Assembly (NCBI RefSeq): GCF_020164585.1 | Contig: NZ_JAIQZF010000002.1 | Location: forward strand, 310,001 to 374,000 | Origin: Psychroflexus curvus | GTDB taxonomy: Bacteria; Bacteroidota; Bacteroidia; Flavobacteriales; Flavobacteriaceae | Direction of reading: 5' to 3' | DNA length: 64,000 nt | Shown: piece by piece, positions 19,991-28,230 of the stretch | Numbering within the stretch: the stretch's first letter is position 1 | Layout of the letters: each line of letters begins with the position of its first letter | The notes under the pieces: generated by a model | The model's input: the letters and a program-made list of their open reading frames with translations, nothing else | The model's database searches: none | What the model was told of the DNA's origin: nothing | Program-made: the position numbers and the translations under genes

Positions 19991-20710
19991 ATGGAACCCA
20001 AAAAGAATCCAAAAAAAGATCTTTCCAGAAGAAGTCTTTTGTTTTTCCAAATCGGACTAGTTGTCGTCCTTGGAATCACTCTGATGATGATAGAGTGGAA
20101 AACCTACGACAAAGAAGCCATTGATACTGGTACTGTGAATCTCAATATGTTAGAAGAGGAAGATGTGCCCATTACTGAAATACAGAAAACTCCGCCACCC
20201 CCACCACCACCGCCACCACCAGCTCCAGAAGTGATTGAGGTTGTAGAAGATGATTCCGAAGTGGAAGAAGTTATTATAGAGTCTACAGAAACCAACCAGG
20301 ACGAAATAGTTGAAGTAGAAGAAGTAGAAGAAGTGGAAGAAGAGATTGGTGACGTTCCTTTTGCTGTTATTGAAAGTGTTCCAATCTTTCCAGGTTGTGA
20401 AGGTTTAAATAATAATGAGGAGCGTAAGCAATGCATGAGTAAGAAAATCAGTGAGTTTGTAAATAAAAATTTTGATACTGGACTAGCTGCAGATTTAGGC
20501 TTAAGTGGTATCAACAGAGTATATGTGCAGTTCAAAATTGACAAAAAAGGTAACATTGTAAATGTTGCAGCTAGAGCACCTCACCCAAGATTACAATCTG
20601 AAGGTGAGCGAGTTATACAAAAACTGCCTAAGATGAAACCTGGACAGCAAAGAGGTCAAAATGTAGGGGTTCTTTACTCTCTACCTATTACTTTCCAAGT
20701 ACAGGATTAA
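19991..20710 (+). CDS. TonB-family energy transducer
   Basis: TonB proteins pass proton-motive energy from ExbB/ExbD to outer-membrane TonB-dependent transporters. The 239-residue protein has a short basic N-terminus, one membrane anchor near 16-34, a polyproline run around 68-78, a Glu/Val-rich spacer (about 79-117), and a C-terminal TonB domain from about 125 with FPGCEG, VQFKIDKKGNI and YSLPITFQ. No exbB/exbD genes lie next to it. It ends at a strong terminator. It is the only TonB in this window. Confidence 0.88.
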   Translation: MEPKKNPKKDLSRRSLLFFQIGLVVVLGITLMMIEWKTYDKEAIDTGTVNLNMLEEEDVPITEIQKTPPPPPPPPPPAPEVIEVVEDDSEVEEVIIESTETNQDEIVEVEEVEEVEEEIGDVPFAVIESVPIFPGCEGLNNNEERKQCMSKKISEFVNKNFDTGLAADLGLSGINRVYVQFKIDKKGNIVNVAARAPHPRLQSEGERVIQKLPKMKPGQQRGQNVGVLYSLPITFQVQD

Positions 20711-20731
20711 ATTCATTTATATTAATTACTT

Positions 20732-20764
20732 AAATCCCGAATATTACATTCGGGATTTTTTTTA
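20732..20764 (+). terminator. Rho-independent terminator after the tonB-like gene
   Basis: Inverted repeat AAATCCCGAAT / ATTCGGGATTT with a 5-base loop, followed by a run of T. It separates this gene from the RemB-like gene. Confidence 0.9.
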
Positions 20765-20812
20765 TTGCTATTTTTAAATCACATTTGTATAGCGTTTTTC
20801 AATTTTCTCATT

Positions 20813-22882
20813 ATGAAATTTCTTCCTGTTGTTTTAGTCTTTTTTAGTTTCGTGGCTTCAAGTCAAAACTTTATTTCCAAAACAGAAAACTACCCTACTT
20901 TCCCCGAATGTAAAAACGTGCTTAAGGCCGAGCAGGAACATTGTTTTAAAGAACAACTCAAATCATTTATTCGTTTAAATTACAAGGAGCCTTCAGTCAT
21001 AGCTTCAGAAAATTTTAAGGGCTTAGCCACGGTTTTATTTGAAGTAGATAAAGAAGGTGTATTTCAAGTGCTTTATATCAACTCAGAATATGAGGCTTTA
21101 AATGAAGAACTGGGAAGAGTATTTAATGCTTTGCCAGAAATATCTCCAGCTACTTATAATGGAGCACCAACTTATGCTCAATACAGAATGCCTCTTCAGA
21201 TACCCTTAACTGAATCTTCATTTACAGAAGATGCCATTCAAAAGGAAAAACCTTTGAAAAGTTACCAAAGTGAATTTGACAATATTAAAACGAAAGACTT
21301 CACTTATCCGCAATACAGCAGTGGGCTAAACATTCCGCTTTCTCATGAACTTTACAACAGGTTTACAGTCAATATGGATAAAATTGGCACCAATGCGCAC
21401 ACAGCCTCCAAGCCTTTTCAGTATAGAGAAGTAGAACCTTACTATGATATGAAAAAAGAAAATCTGGCTTTATTTTATGATAAGGAATCCTGGTTTGGTA
21501 AGAAGTTTTTTAATGAAAATACAGTTCAAATTCAGGGTGAAAATTATTGGTTTACATTCGATATTGCTGCAGATTTGCAGGTGGGAAAGGATTTTGAAGA
21601 GTCCTATACAACCTATAACAATACCAGAGCAGGTGTTCTTCAGGCAGGTTTAGGGAAACGTCTCAATTTATTTACTGCGATTTATGAAAGTCAGGGAAAA
21701 TTTGCAGGCTACTTCAATGATTTAGCTATAAGTCGTGGCAGAAATGACACGTTTCAGGTTAGTGTTCCCGGACGAGGTATAGGTGAACCTTTTAAAGACG
21801 GGTTTGATTATCCTGTGGTGGAGGGTTACCTTGCTTACCAGGCTGCTGATTTTCTTGATATTCAATTTGGAAGAGGGAAAAATTTCATAGGAGACGGTTA
21901 TCGTTCATTGTTTAGGAGTGATACTCCAAGCCCAAATGCATATTTCAAAATGAACACTACCTTTTGGAAATTCAAGTATACAAATATTTGGTCTTCATTG
22001 AGAAATCCTAATACATCCACCGATGGAGGAGCATTTTTGACCAAATATATGGCGACGCATTATTTGAGTTTCAATGTCAACAAACGTTTGAACATTGGGC
22101 TGTTCGAAACTGTTTTATTTGAAAGTGAGCCAAACCGTGGGTTCGACTGGAATTTTATAAATCCAGTATTGTTTTACAATATGGCTGAATATGGTACAGG
22201 ATCCCGATCTGGAAAGTCTATCATTGGGCTAAGTTATAAATACAAGTGGACAAATCAAATCAATACTTATGGTCAACTTATTATCGATGAGTTTTCTGTA
22301 GAAGAAGTGAGGGCTGGAAATAAAAGTTGGAGAAACAAATTCGGGTTTCAAATGGGTGTTAAATATGCCGATGCTTTTAAAGTAAACAACCTTTTCCTTC
22401 AGTTGGAATACAACCAAGTGAGGCCGTATACGTATTCACACAATACGTTAAACCTACATTATACCAACGACAACCAGCCGCTGGCTCATCTTTGGGGCGC
22501 AAATTTTAGAGAGCTTTTGTTGATCACCAGGTATAAAAAAGACAGGTTCTATGGTCATGCAAAATTTATTTTCGGCGAGCGTGGTTTTGAAACCAATGCA
22601 GATAACAACCCTTTCTATGGAACGGATTTGCTTGGGGATGAGCGGTTGAGAATTGCAGATGAAGGCATTGCTATTGGTCAGGGAAACAGGGCTAATTCTT
22701 ATTACGGAGAACTAGAAGCAGGTTTTATCGTGAATCCCACGACCAATTTAAAAGCTTATGTTAGTCTCATCCATCGTAACCTTGACGTTTCTCAAAATAC
22801 AACTCTCAATTTTGACAGATCTACAACCTGGTTGAACTTTGGATTCAGAACAGATATTTTCAATTGGTATTATGACTACTAA
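20813..22882 (+). CDS. remB: RemB-like gliding motility outer-membrane protein
   Basis: A roughly 689-residue secreted protein resembling flavobacterial RemB, a protein implicated in gliding motility. It has a signal peptide ending near VASSQ, then a region (about 20-145) with paired Cys and a TonB-C-terminal-like pattern (FPECK..., VLFEVDKEG, MPLQIPL). The remaining two thirds look like a beta-barrel with many aromatic strands and the stretch FGRGKNFIGDGYRSL. The ATG at 20813 was chosen over the upstream TTG at 20765 because the signal peptide starts there. RemB identity is from general resemblance and is less certain than the barrel prediction. Confidence 0.65.
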   Translation: MKFLPVVLVFFSFVASSQNFISKTENYPTFPECKNVLKAEQEHCFKEQLKSFIRLNYKEPSVIASENFKGLATVLFEVDKEGVFQVLYINSEYEALNEELGRVFNALPEISPATYNGAPTYAQYRMPLQIPLTESSFTEDAIQKEKPLKSYQSEFDNIKTKDFTYPQYSSGLNIPLSHELYNRFTVNMDKIGTNAHTASKPFQYREVEPYYDMKKENLALFYDKESWFGKKFFNENTVQIQGENYWFTFDIAADLQVGKDFEESYTTYNNTRAGVLQAGLGKRLNLFTAIYESQGKFAGYFNDLAISRGRNDTFQVSVPGRGIGEPFKDGFDYPVVEGYLAYQAADFLDIQFGRGKNFIGDGYRSLFRSDTPSPNAYFKMNTTFWKFKYTNIWSSLRNPNTSTDGGAFLTKYMATHYLSFNVNKRLNIGLFETVLFESEPNRGFDWNFINPVLFYNMAEYGTGSRSGKSIIGLSYKYKWTNQINTYGQLIIDEFSVEEVRAGNKSWRNKFGFQMGVKYADAFKVNNLFLQLEYNQVRPYTYSHNTLNLHYTNDNQPLAHLWGANFRELLLITRYKKDRFYGHAKFIFGERGFETNADNNPFYGTDLLGDERLRIADEGIAIGQGNRANSYYGELEAGFIVNPTTNLKAYVSLIHRNLDVSQNTTLNFDRSTTWLNFGFRTDIFNWYYDY

Positions 22883-22939
22883 AGAAATTCTTAGCAAACA
22901 TTAACGAACGTCTGCTTCCTCAAAAAAACTTTTTAGCCG

Positions 22940-22947
22940 TATCTTCG
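22940..22947 (+). promoter_or_regulatory. Candidate promoter for the cyoE-cox operon
   Basis: TATCTTCG is close to the TAnnTTTG consensus (one mismatch) and lies 15 bp before the presumed TTG start of heme O synthase. The 80-bp gap after the RemB-like gene holds no other feature. Confidence 0.4.
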
Positions 22948-22962
22948 CAAAAATTTCAAGTA

Positions 22963-23865
22963 TTGTCCAATTCCTTAGTTTATACACACTTTTTCTCCTG
23001 GGTACAAGACTTTAAAGAACTCACAAAATTTAGGCTAGCACTAAGCGTTGTGTTTTCTTCTATTGCCGGCTATTTATTGGGTGTCGACGAATTTCATTTT
23101 GGAAATTTAGTCCTACTTGCTGTTGGGGGTTACGCCATGGTTGGTGCTTCCAATGCGTTCAATCAGATTATAGAAAAAGACCTGGATGCTAAGATGAAAA
23201 GAACCAGAAATCGTCCTATCCCATCTGGTTCTATGACGGTAAATACTGCTTTTGCCATCGCATCCATATTAACAGTAGTAGGATTATCGTTGCTTTTTGT
23301 AATCAATCCAATTACAGCCATGTTTGGAGCTATTTCCATTTTTCTTTATGTAAGTGTCTATACTCCACTCAAAACGATGACCCCATTATCTGTATTTGTA
23401 GGGGCGTTTCCAGGAGCTATTCCATTTATGCTAGGTTGGGTTGCAGCTACTGGATCGTTTGGAATAGAAGCAGGAACCTTGTTTATGATTCAATTTTTTT
23501 GGCAGTTTCCTCATTTTTGGTCGCTGGGCTGGTGGCTTTATGAGGACTATAAAGAAGGTGGGTTTTTCATGTTGCCAACAGGTAAGAGAGATAAAGGAAC
23601 GGCTGTTCAAATTATACTTTACACCATTTGGACACTTATTGTCTCTGTTATTCCTGTTTTAGGAGTTACAGGCGAGCTTAGATTATCTATTGTTTCTGCT
23701 GGTTTAATTTTTGTCTTTGGACTGGTGATGTTGTATTATGCTATCCAGCTTTATAAAAACAGAGAGACCAAACATGCCAGACAGCTTATGCTGGCAAGTG
23801 TGTCTTACATAACTTTAATACAAATAATTTACGTTTTAGATAAATATATCAGAATATGGCTTTAG
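22963..23865 (+). CDS. ctaB: Protoheme IX farnesyltransferase (heme O synthase)
   Basis: A UbiA-family prenyltransferase that adds a farnesyl group to heme B to make heme O, the precursor of heme A for cytochrome oxidase. The 300-residue protein has the first Asp-rich motif in NAFNQIIEKDLDAKMKRTRNRP, the conserved YTPLKTMTPLS and GAFPGAIPFMLGW stretches, and about nine membrane segments. The start is TTG at 22963; no ATG is available before the conserved LTKFRLALSV region. The following subunit III gene overlaps its end by 10 bp, so the cofactor enzyme and oxidase subunits are co-translated. Confidence 0.94.
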   Translation: MSNSLVYTHFFSWVQDFKELTKFRLALSVVFSSIAGYLLGVDEFHFGNLVLLAVGGYAMVGASNAFNQIIEKDLDAKMKRTRNRPIPSGSMTVNTAFAIASILTVVGLSLLFVINPITAMFGAISIFLYVSVYTPLKTMTPLSVFVGAFPGAIPFMLGWVAATGSFGIEAGTLFMIQFFWQFPHFWSLGWWLYEDYKEGGFFMLPTGKRDKGTAVQIILYTIWTLIVSVIPVLGVTGELRLSIVSAGLIFVFGLVMLYYAIQLYKNRETKHARQLMLASVSYITLIQIIYVLDKYIRIWL

Positions 23866-24422
23866 ACGAGAAACACAAACGGGCAAGAATGATGATGATG
23901 TGGTTCGGCATTATAAGTATGGGGATGATGTTTGCAGGCCTCACCAGTGCCTACGTAGTAAGTAAAAACCGTCCAGACTGGCTTACAGACTACCAGTTGC
24001 CAGATGTTTTTATCTGGAGTACGGTAGTCATTTTCACAAGCAGTATCACATTTCATTTAACCAAGAAATTTACTGCTGAAGGAGATATGAACAAGGCTAA
24101 TATTGCCATTATATCCACTTTTGTGTTAGGAGTTTTATTCGTGGTCATGCAGTTTATCGGATTTAATGAAATTGTGGAAGCTGGTTATTACTTTACGGGA
24201 AGTGCAAGTAGCATTACAATGTCCTTTATATACCTTTTAGTTTTGGCTCACGTAGTGCACGTTGTAGCAGGTCTAATCGTGCTATTAGTCGTAATTTATA
24301 ATCATTTTAAAAAGAAATATTCTAAGGGGGATATGTTGGGATTGCGTTTGGGAGTTACCTTTTGGCACTTCGTAGACGGGCTTTGGCTTTACCTCTTTTT
24401 GTTTTTATATTTCTTTAGATAA
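23856..24422 (+). CDS. Cytochrome c oxidase subunit III-like protein (short form)
   Basis: A 188-residue, five-helix member of the heme-copper oxidase subunit III family. Motifs include MWFGIISMGMMFAGLTSAYVV near the start and the C-terminal GVTFWHFVDGLWLYLFLFLY. Subunit III stabilises subunit I and supports proton uptake. It overlaps ctaB by 10 bp. A longer subunit III paralogue follows immediately; having two is usual in Bacteroidota. Confidence 0.9.
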   Translation: MALDEKHKRARMMMMWFGIISMGMMFAGLTSAYVVSKNRPDWLTDYQLPDVFIWSTVVIFTSSITFHLTKKFTAEGDMNKANIAIISTFVLGVLFVVMQFIGFNEIVEAGYYFTGSASSITMSFIYLLVLAHVVHVVAGLIVLLVVIYNHFKKKYSKGDMLGLRLGVTFWHFVDGLWLYLFLFLYFFR

Positions 24423-24435
24423 TAAGAAAATTGTC

Positions 24436-24443
24436 TATTTTTG
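24436..24443 (+). promoter_or_regulatory. Candidate internal promoter before the long subunit III gene
   Basis: TATTTTTG fits the TAnnTTTG -7 consensus exactly and lies 23 bp before the next ATG, in the 44-bp gap between the two subunit III genes. It may allow separate expression of the downstream genes. No clear -33 element was seen. Confidence 0.4.
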
Positions 24444-24466
24444 CGAGACATTAATATTTAACTTTT

Positions 24467-25450
24467 ATGGAAGCTACTACCGTTGCGAAAACAGGTACCG
24501 AAGGAAAATCTTGGGGTGGAGGAGAAAAACCTCTAAAAGCTAGTTATGGAAAATTGATGATGTGGTTTTTCATCTCTTCTGATGCACTTACATTCTCAGG
24601 GTTTTTAGCAGCTTACGGTTTTACAAGATTTAAATTTATAAACGAATGGCCTATAGCAGATGAGGTGTTCAATCATTTTCCTTTCTTACACGGTGTAGAT
24701 GCACCGATGTATTATGTGGCTTTGATGACATTCATCCTGATATTTTCGTCTGTCACCATGGTGCTTGCTGTGGATGCTGGTCACCAGATGAAAAAAAATA
24801 AAGTAATCACCTATATGGCATTGACCATATTGGGAGGTATTATTTTTGTAGGTTCTCAGGCTTGGGAGTGGAGTAATTTCATCAGTGGCGAATATGGTGC
24901 TGTTGAAACCAGAAGTGGTAAAATCATCCAATTTGCAGATGCTGATGGAAATCGAGTGGCTTTAGATGAATTCGCTACTCCTACACCAGGCGTCAGAACT
25001 AAACATGAGAATAAAAATGGTATTTGGTTTCAATCTGAAGGTTCTTATAATCCTTTAGGAATAGAAGATGTGAAAAAAGGCTTTGCAGCAAATCCAGACC
25101 TTCGCGTTAGAACCATGCAATTAACAGATGAAGGCGAGAAAGAAGTACTCAATCGGGAAGAATCCCTTTTAAAATTAAACACCTCTGGAATAGGAGTTAT
25201 TGAAGGAGCTAATTTAACTAAAAACGAATATGGGGCACCATTATTTGGTGGTTTCTTCTTCTTTATCACTGGATTTCACGGCTTTCACGTACTCTCAGGG
25301 GTTTTTATTCTTATCATCGTATTTTTCAATGTATTGTTAGGAACTTACGAAAAAAGAGGAAGTTATGAAATGGTAGAAAAAGTTGGGCTGTACTGGCACT
25401 TTGTTGACCTGGTATGGGTATTTGTATTTACTTTTTTCTATCTGGTATAA
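24467..25450 (+). CDS. Cytochrome c oxidase subunit III (long form)
   Basis: A 327-residue subunit III. Membrane helices are like the short paralogue (KLMMWFFISSDALTFSGFLAAYGF at the start; GLYWHFVDLVWVFVFTFFYLV at the end). A hydrophilic insert of about 110 residues (roughly 140-250) sits between two helices and is absent from the short form. The insert is charged and has no Cys or heme motif. It belongs to the same cluster as subunit IV and ctaB and presumably joins the complex made by ctaC and ctaD. Confidence 0.9.
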   Translation: MEATTVAKTGTEGKSWGGGEKPLKASYGKLMMWFFISSDALTFSGFLAAYGFTRFKFINEWPIADEVFNHFPFLHGVDAPMYYVALMTFILIFSSVTMVLAVDAGHQMKKNKVITYMALTILGGIIFVGSQAWEWSNFISGEYGAVETRSGKIIQFADADGNRVALDEFATPTPGVRTKHENKNGIWFQSEGSYNPLGIEDVKKGFAANPDLRVRTMQLTDEGEKEVLNREESLLKLNTSGIGVIEGANLTKNEYGAPLFGGFFFFITGFHGFHVLSGVFILIIVFFNVLLGTYEKRGSYEMVEKVGLYWHFVDLVWVFVFTFFYLV

Positions 25451-25478
25451 TTTATTAAACTATTGAATTTATAAGCTA

Positions 25479-25844
25479 ATGGCACACGATACAACTCACA
25501 CAGCACATTCAGGAGCAAAAAAAAGAATCTGGCAGGTCTTTATTATACTGTCCATATTGACTATAGTAGAAGTGGTTTTTGGTATTTTAAAACCAGACTT
25601 CCTAGTCCACACAGACCTCGTTTCACTATCCTTACTTAACTGGATCTTTATAGGTCTAACTATTGTAAAGGCTTATTATATTGTTTGGGCTTTCATGCAC
25701 ATGGAACACGAAACAGCAAGTCTGAGAAGGGTTGTTGTCTGGACGGCGGTCTTTTTAATCTCGTACTTAATAGCGATTTTATTGATAGAAGGGACCTATA
25801 TACAAGAGATATATGAAAACGGTTATATCACCTGGGATTTCTAA
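25479..25844 (+). CDS. Cytochrome c oxidase subunit IV family protein
   Basis: A 121-residue protein with a His-rich N-terminal tail and three membrane segments, of the prokaryotic subunit IV (CoxD/CyoD) type. The helix pair with IVKAYYIVWAFMHMEHE is characteristic. The role is a small accessory subunit of the oxidase. It is the last gene before a strong terminator, ending the ctaB-subunit III-subunit III-subunit IV unit. Confidence 0.87.
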   Translation: MAHDTTHTAHSGAKKRIWQVFIILSILTIVEVVFGILKPDFLVHTDLVSLSLLNWIFIGLTIVKAYYIVWAFMHMEHETASLRRVVVWTAVFLISYLIAILLIEGTYIQEIYENGYITWDF

Positions 25845-25867
25845 AAAAGAAAGGTTAAATATACTTC

Positions 25868-25898
25868 AAAAGGCGGTTTTTTAAAACCGCCTTTTTTA
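25868..25898 (+). terminator. Rho-independent terminator after oxidase subunit IV
   Basis: Inverted repeat AAAGGCGGTTTT / AAAACCGCCTTT with a 2-base loop, followed by T residues. It lies 25 bp after the subunit IV stop. Confidence 0.92.
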
Positions 25899-25918
25899 AT
25901 TTTGAAATTATTTTAAAT

Positions 25919-26557
25919 ATGAAAAAGTACATTGTTCTTATCGTCTTATTTGTACTTCCGCTGGTGGCTTACTTATTCTTTTCTAGCGGGATTAATTCCT
26001 TTGGAAAACTTCCTGTCCTCAACGAAGACCTTTCAGTTTTAAAGCGTTTTGAAACCGATGACATCACTTTTGATAATAAAATTACTATTCTCACTTTCTT
26101 CGGGAAGGATTTCAATACCAAGAAAGTTCATGCTTTCAATATGAAAGAAAAAATCTATGATCGCTATCATGAGTTTGATGATTTCCAGGTCGTAACGGTA
26201 ACGGAATTAAATTCAGAAGAAAATATTGAAACCTTTAAAACCGAAATCAATAGCACATCAGATGCTTCCGAATGGTTGTTTCTTGAACTTGAAGATGAGA
26301 AAATTAAAGGCTTATTCAACAGCCTGGATTCTGATCTTAAACTGGACGATAAATTATCATCGCCTTATGCATTTATCATAGATAAGAAAATGAATCTGCG
26401 TGGGCGCAGTGATGATGAGGACGAAGGAACTAAATACGCCTATGATCTTAGTAATATCAAAGAAGTAAGTGATAAAATGAACGACGATGTAAAGATTATT
26501 TTGGCCGAATACAGATTTGCTTTAAAGAAAAATAACGCACAAAGAGAAAAAAACTAA
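25919..26557 (+). CDS. Membrane-anchored protein of the SCO gene pair, function unknown
   Basis: A 212-residue protein with one N-terminal membrane anchor (about 5-22) followed by GINSFGKLPVL, then a soluble domain of mixed alpha/beta character. The lead-in ITILTFFGKDF looks like the first strand of a thioredoxin fold, but the CxxxC pair is missing and the domain has no Cys at all. The stop and the next ATG share one base (TAATG), so it is coupled to the SCO gene. I infer a structural or regulatory partner in copper-site assembly; the sequence alone does not prove it. Confidence 0.7.
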   Translation: MKKYIVLIVLFVLPLVAYLFFSSGINSFGKLPVLNEDLSVLKRFETDDITFDNKITILTFFGKDFNTKKVHAFNMKEKIYDRYHEFDDFQVVTVTELNSEENIETFKTEINSTSDASEWLFLELEDEKIKGLFNSLDSDLKLDDKLSSPYAFIIDKKMNLRGRSDDEDEGTKYAYDLSNIKEVSDKMNDDVKIILAEYRFALKKNNAQREKN

Positions 26558-27231
26558 TGAAAAAATATTCTTACGTAGGCATATCTCTGGTGATTTTGGT
26601 GTTTGGAATTTGGGTGGTCAATGAGATGTTGTCCCGTAATTCTCAAGACAGTTTAGCTTATATAGAAATCAATGGTCAGCGAAAAAAAGTCCCTGAATTT
26701 GAGTTTGTAAATCAAAACAGGGATACTATTTCTGATGAAGACTATCTTGGAAAAGTTTATGTTGTAGAATTTTTTTTTGCGACTTGCCCCACTATTTGTC
26801 CGGTTATGAACGAAAACTTACTTGAAGTGCAGGATGAGTTTTATGGGAATATGGATTTTGGGATTGCTTCCTTTACAATTAATCCAGAGCATGATACCCC
26901 CGAAGTTCTTAAAGAACATGCCGATGAGCTTGGAGTAAAACATCCACACTGGAATTTCTTAACTGGAGAACGAGATGAAATTTACGAGCTGGCCAATAAT
27001 GGCTTCAACATTTATGCTCAGGAATCTCAAAACGCAGAAGGCGGTTTTGAACATTCAGGTTTTTTTGCGCTTATCGACCAGGATGGTTATCTGCGAAGCA
27101 GAAAAGATGAAGCTGGAAACCCGATCATTTTCTACCAAGGTTCAGTTCCCAGAAATGAATCTTCCGCAGAAAGCCATGAGACTCAACAAATTGATATGTT
27201 AATAGAAGACATAGAAATATTATTAAAATGA
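26557..27231 (+). CDS. SCO family copper chaperone for cytochrome oxidase
   Basis: SCO proteins deliver copper to, or reduce, the CuA site of subunit II. The 224-residue protein has an N-terminal anchor (about 5-22), a thioredoxin fold, the metal-binding pair Cys77 and Cys81 in FFATCPTICPVM, and the conserved His166 in FEHSGFFALID. All three copper ligands are therefore present. It is coupled to the preceding gene and lies beside the oxidase cluster, which fits CuA assembly for ctaC. Confidence 0.92.
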   Translation: MKKYSYVGISLVILVFGIWVVNEMLSRNSQDSLAYIEINGQRKKVPEFEFVNQNRDTISDEDYLGKVYVVEFFFATCPTICPVMNENLLEVQDEFYGNMDFGIASFTINPEHDTPEVLKEHADELGVKHPHWNFLTGERDEIYELANNGFNIYAQESQNAEGGFEHSGFFALIDQDGYLRSRKDEAGNPIIFYQGSVPRNESSAESHETQQIDMLIEDIEILLK

Positions 27232-27313
27232 AACGGTCAAGATTAAGTGAATAATTTAAGTCTATACCTTTTTGACTGAGTCATTGAGACAGCTGTTTAA
27301 AAAAAGTAAACTT

Positions 27314-27853
27314 ATGAAAGCTACGTTATCAAAATCAGATAGAACAATAGTGCCGATAATCATCGGACTTTCTATCGTAGTTCCTATTGTTGTGGTTATT
27401 CTTATGAATCTCCCAACACGATACGATTTATTGGGTTTGGAAGTGGGTTCTTTCCCATTCTTTCATGCTTTGATAAACGGCATGACTGCTATACTTTTAT
27501 TTTTAGGATATACTTTCATCAAAAAAAAGAGAAAAATAGCTCATAGAAATGTTATGATTACTGCTTTTGGCCTTTCGGCTCTCTTTTTAGTTAGTTATGT
27601 GATTTCTAAAATAAGTAATGAACCGGTACCCTATGGAGGTGAGGGAATATTGATGTATGTTTATTTCTTTATTCTGATTACTCATATCGCTCTTTCAGGA
27701 ATCATAATCCCTCTTGTTTTGTTTACCATGTATAGAGGTTTGACTGGAGAATACGAAAAGCACAAAAAAATTGCCAGATGGACTTTTCCAATCTGGATGT
27801 ATGTGGCTATTACAGGAGTTTTGGTTTATCTGTTTATGTTGCCATATTATTAA
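27314..27853 (+). CDS. DUF420 membrane protein
   Basis: A roughly 179-residue protein with five predicted membrane helices of the DUF420 family, often encoded with oxidase and SCO genes (CtaM-like, linked to heme-copper oxidase assembly in Firmicutes). Conserved-looking features are the HALINGMTAILLFLGY and HIALSGIIIPLVLFT helices with His residues that could bind a metal or heme, and the RHKKIAR-like basic loop. The ATG at 27314 was preferred over a TTG at 27272, because the membrane segment and typical length match. Confidence 0.85.
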   Translation: MKATLSKSDRTIVPIIIGLSIVVPIVVVILMNLPTRYDLLGLEVGSFPFFHALINGMTAILLFLGYTFIKKKRKIAHRNVMITAFGLSALFLVSYVISKISNEPVPYGGEGILMYVYFFILITHIALSGIIIPLVLFTMYRGLTGEYEKHKKIARWTFPIWMYVAITGVLVYLFMLPYY

Positions 27854-27865
27854 CCTTGAAAGCTG

Positions 27866-28108
27866 ATGAAGATGAAAAAAATTGTATTGACATGTGTATT
27901 GATGCTCGCTATAGTCTGGGAGTCTACTTCCCAATGTTCTATGTGTAGGGCAGTTCTGGAATCTGAGCAAGATACAGGGCAGGCAGAAGCTATCAACGAT
28001 GGTATCGTTTACCTTATGGCTTTCCCATACATTTTAGTTTTCGGAGTTTTATATTTCGTGTACAGGTCTTTCAAAAAGAAAAAGTCCGGGGAGCAAATCG
28101 AAGACTAA
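27866..28108 (+). CDS. Small CxxC membrane protein, function unknown
   Basis: An 80-residue protein with a signal-like N-terminus, a CSMC motif directly after it, and one C-terminal membrane helix (about 48-67) with a basic end. The Cys pair facing the periplasm suggests metal or redox chemistry. It follows DUF420 by 12 bp. Its place after SCO and DUF420 points to oxidase biogenesis, but no function is established from sequence. A second ATG at 27872 is an alternative start. Confidence 0.75.
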   Translation: MKMKKIVLTCVLMLAIVWESTSQCSMCRAVLESEQDTGQAEAINDGIVYLMAFPYILVFGVLYFVYRSFKKKKSGEQIED

Positions 28109-28136
28109 AATCCTTTCGTTGAAAAGACTTAACTTA

Positions 28137-28185
28137 AAAAATGCAGTAAGAAGACAACGGTCATAGTTGCTTTTTACTGCATTTT
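28137..28185. terminator. Long hairpin between convergent operons
   Basis: AAAATGCAGTAA at the left pairs with TTACTGCATTTT at the right, with further partial pairing inside the arm (GACAAC with GTTG). A-rich and T-rich flanks would serve as a U-tract on either strand. It lies between the + strand SCO/DUF420 unit and the - strand uptake operon. Confidence 0.65.
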
Positions 28186-28230
28186 CAGATTTGGCTATTC
28201 AAAAAACTTTTAGATAATTTTCAATAAAAT

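Noticed and set aside
20104-20556. 150-codon minus-strand open frame, Ser/Thr/Gly-rich
   Set aside because: It is antisense to the TonB gene and mirrors its polyproline and Glu-rich repeats; it is low complexity with no family resemblance.
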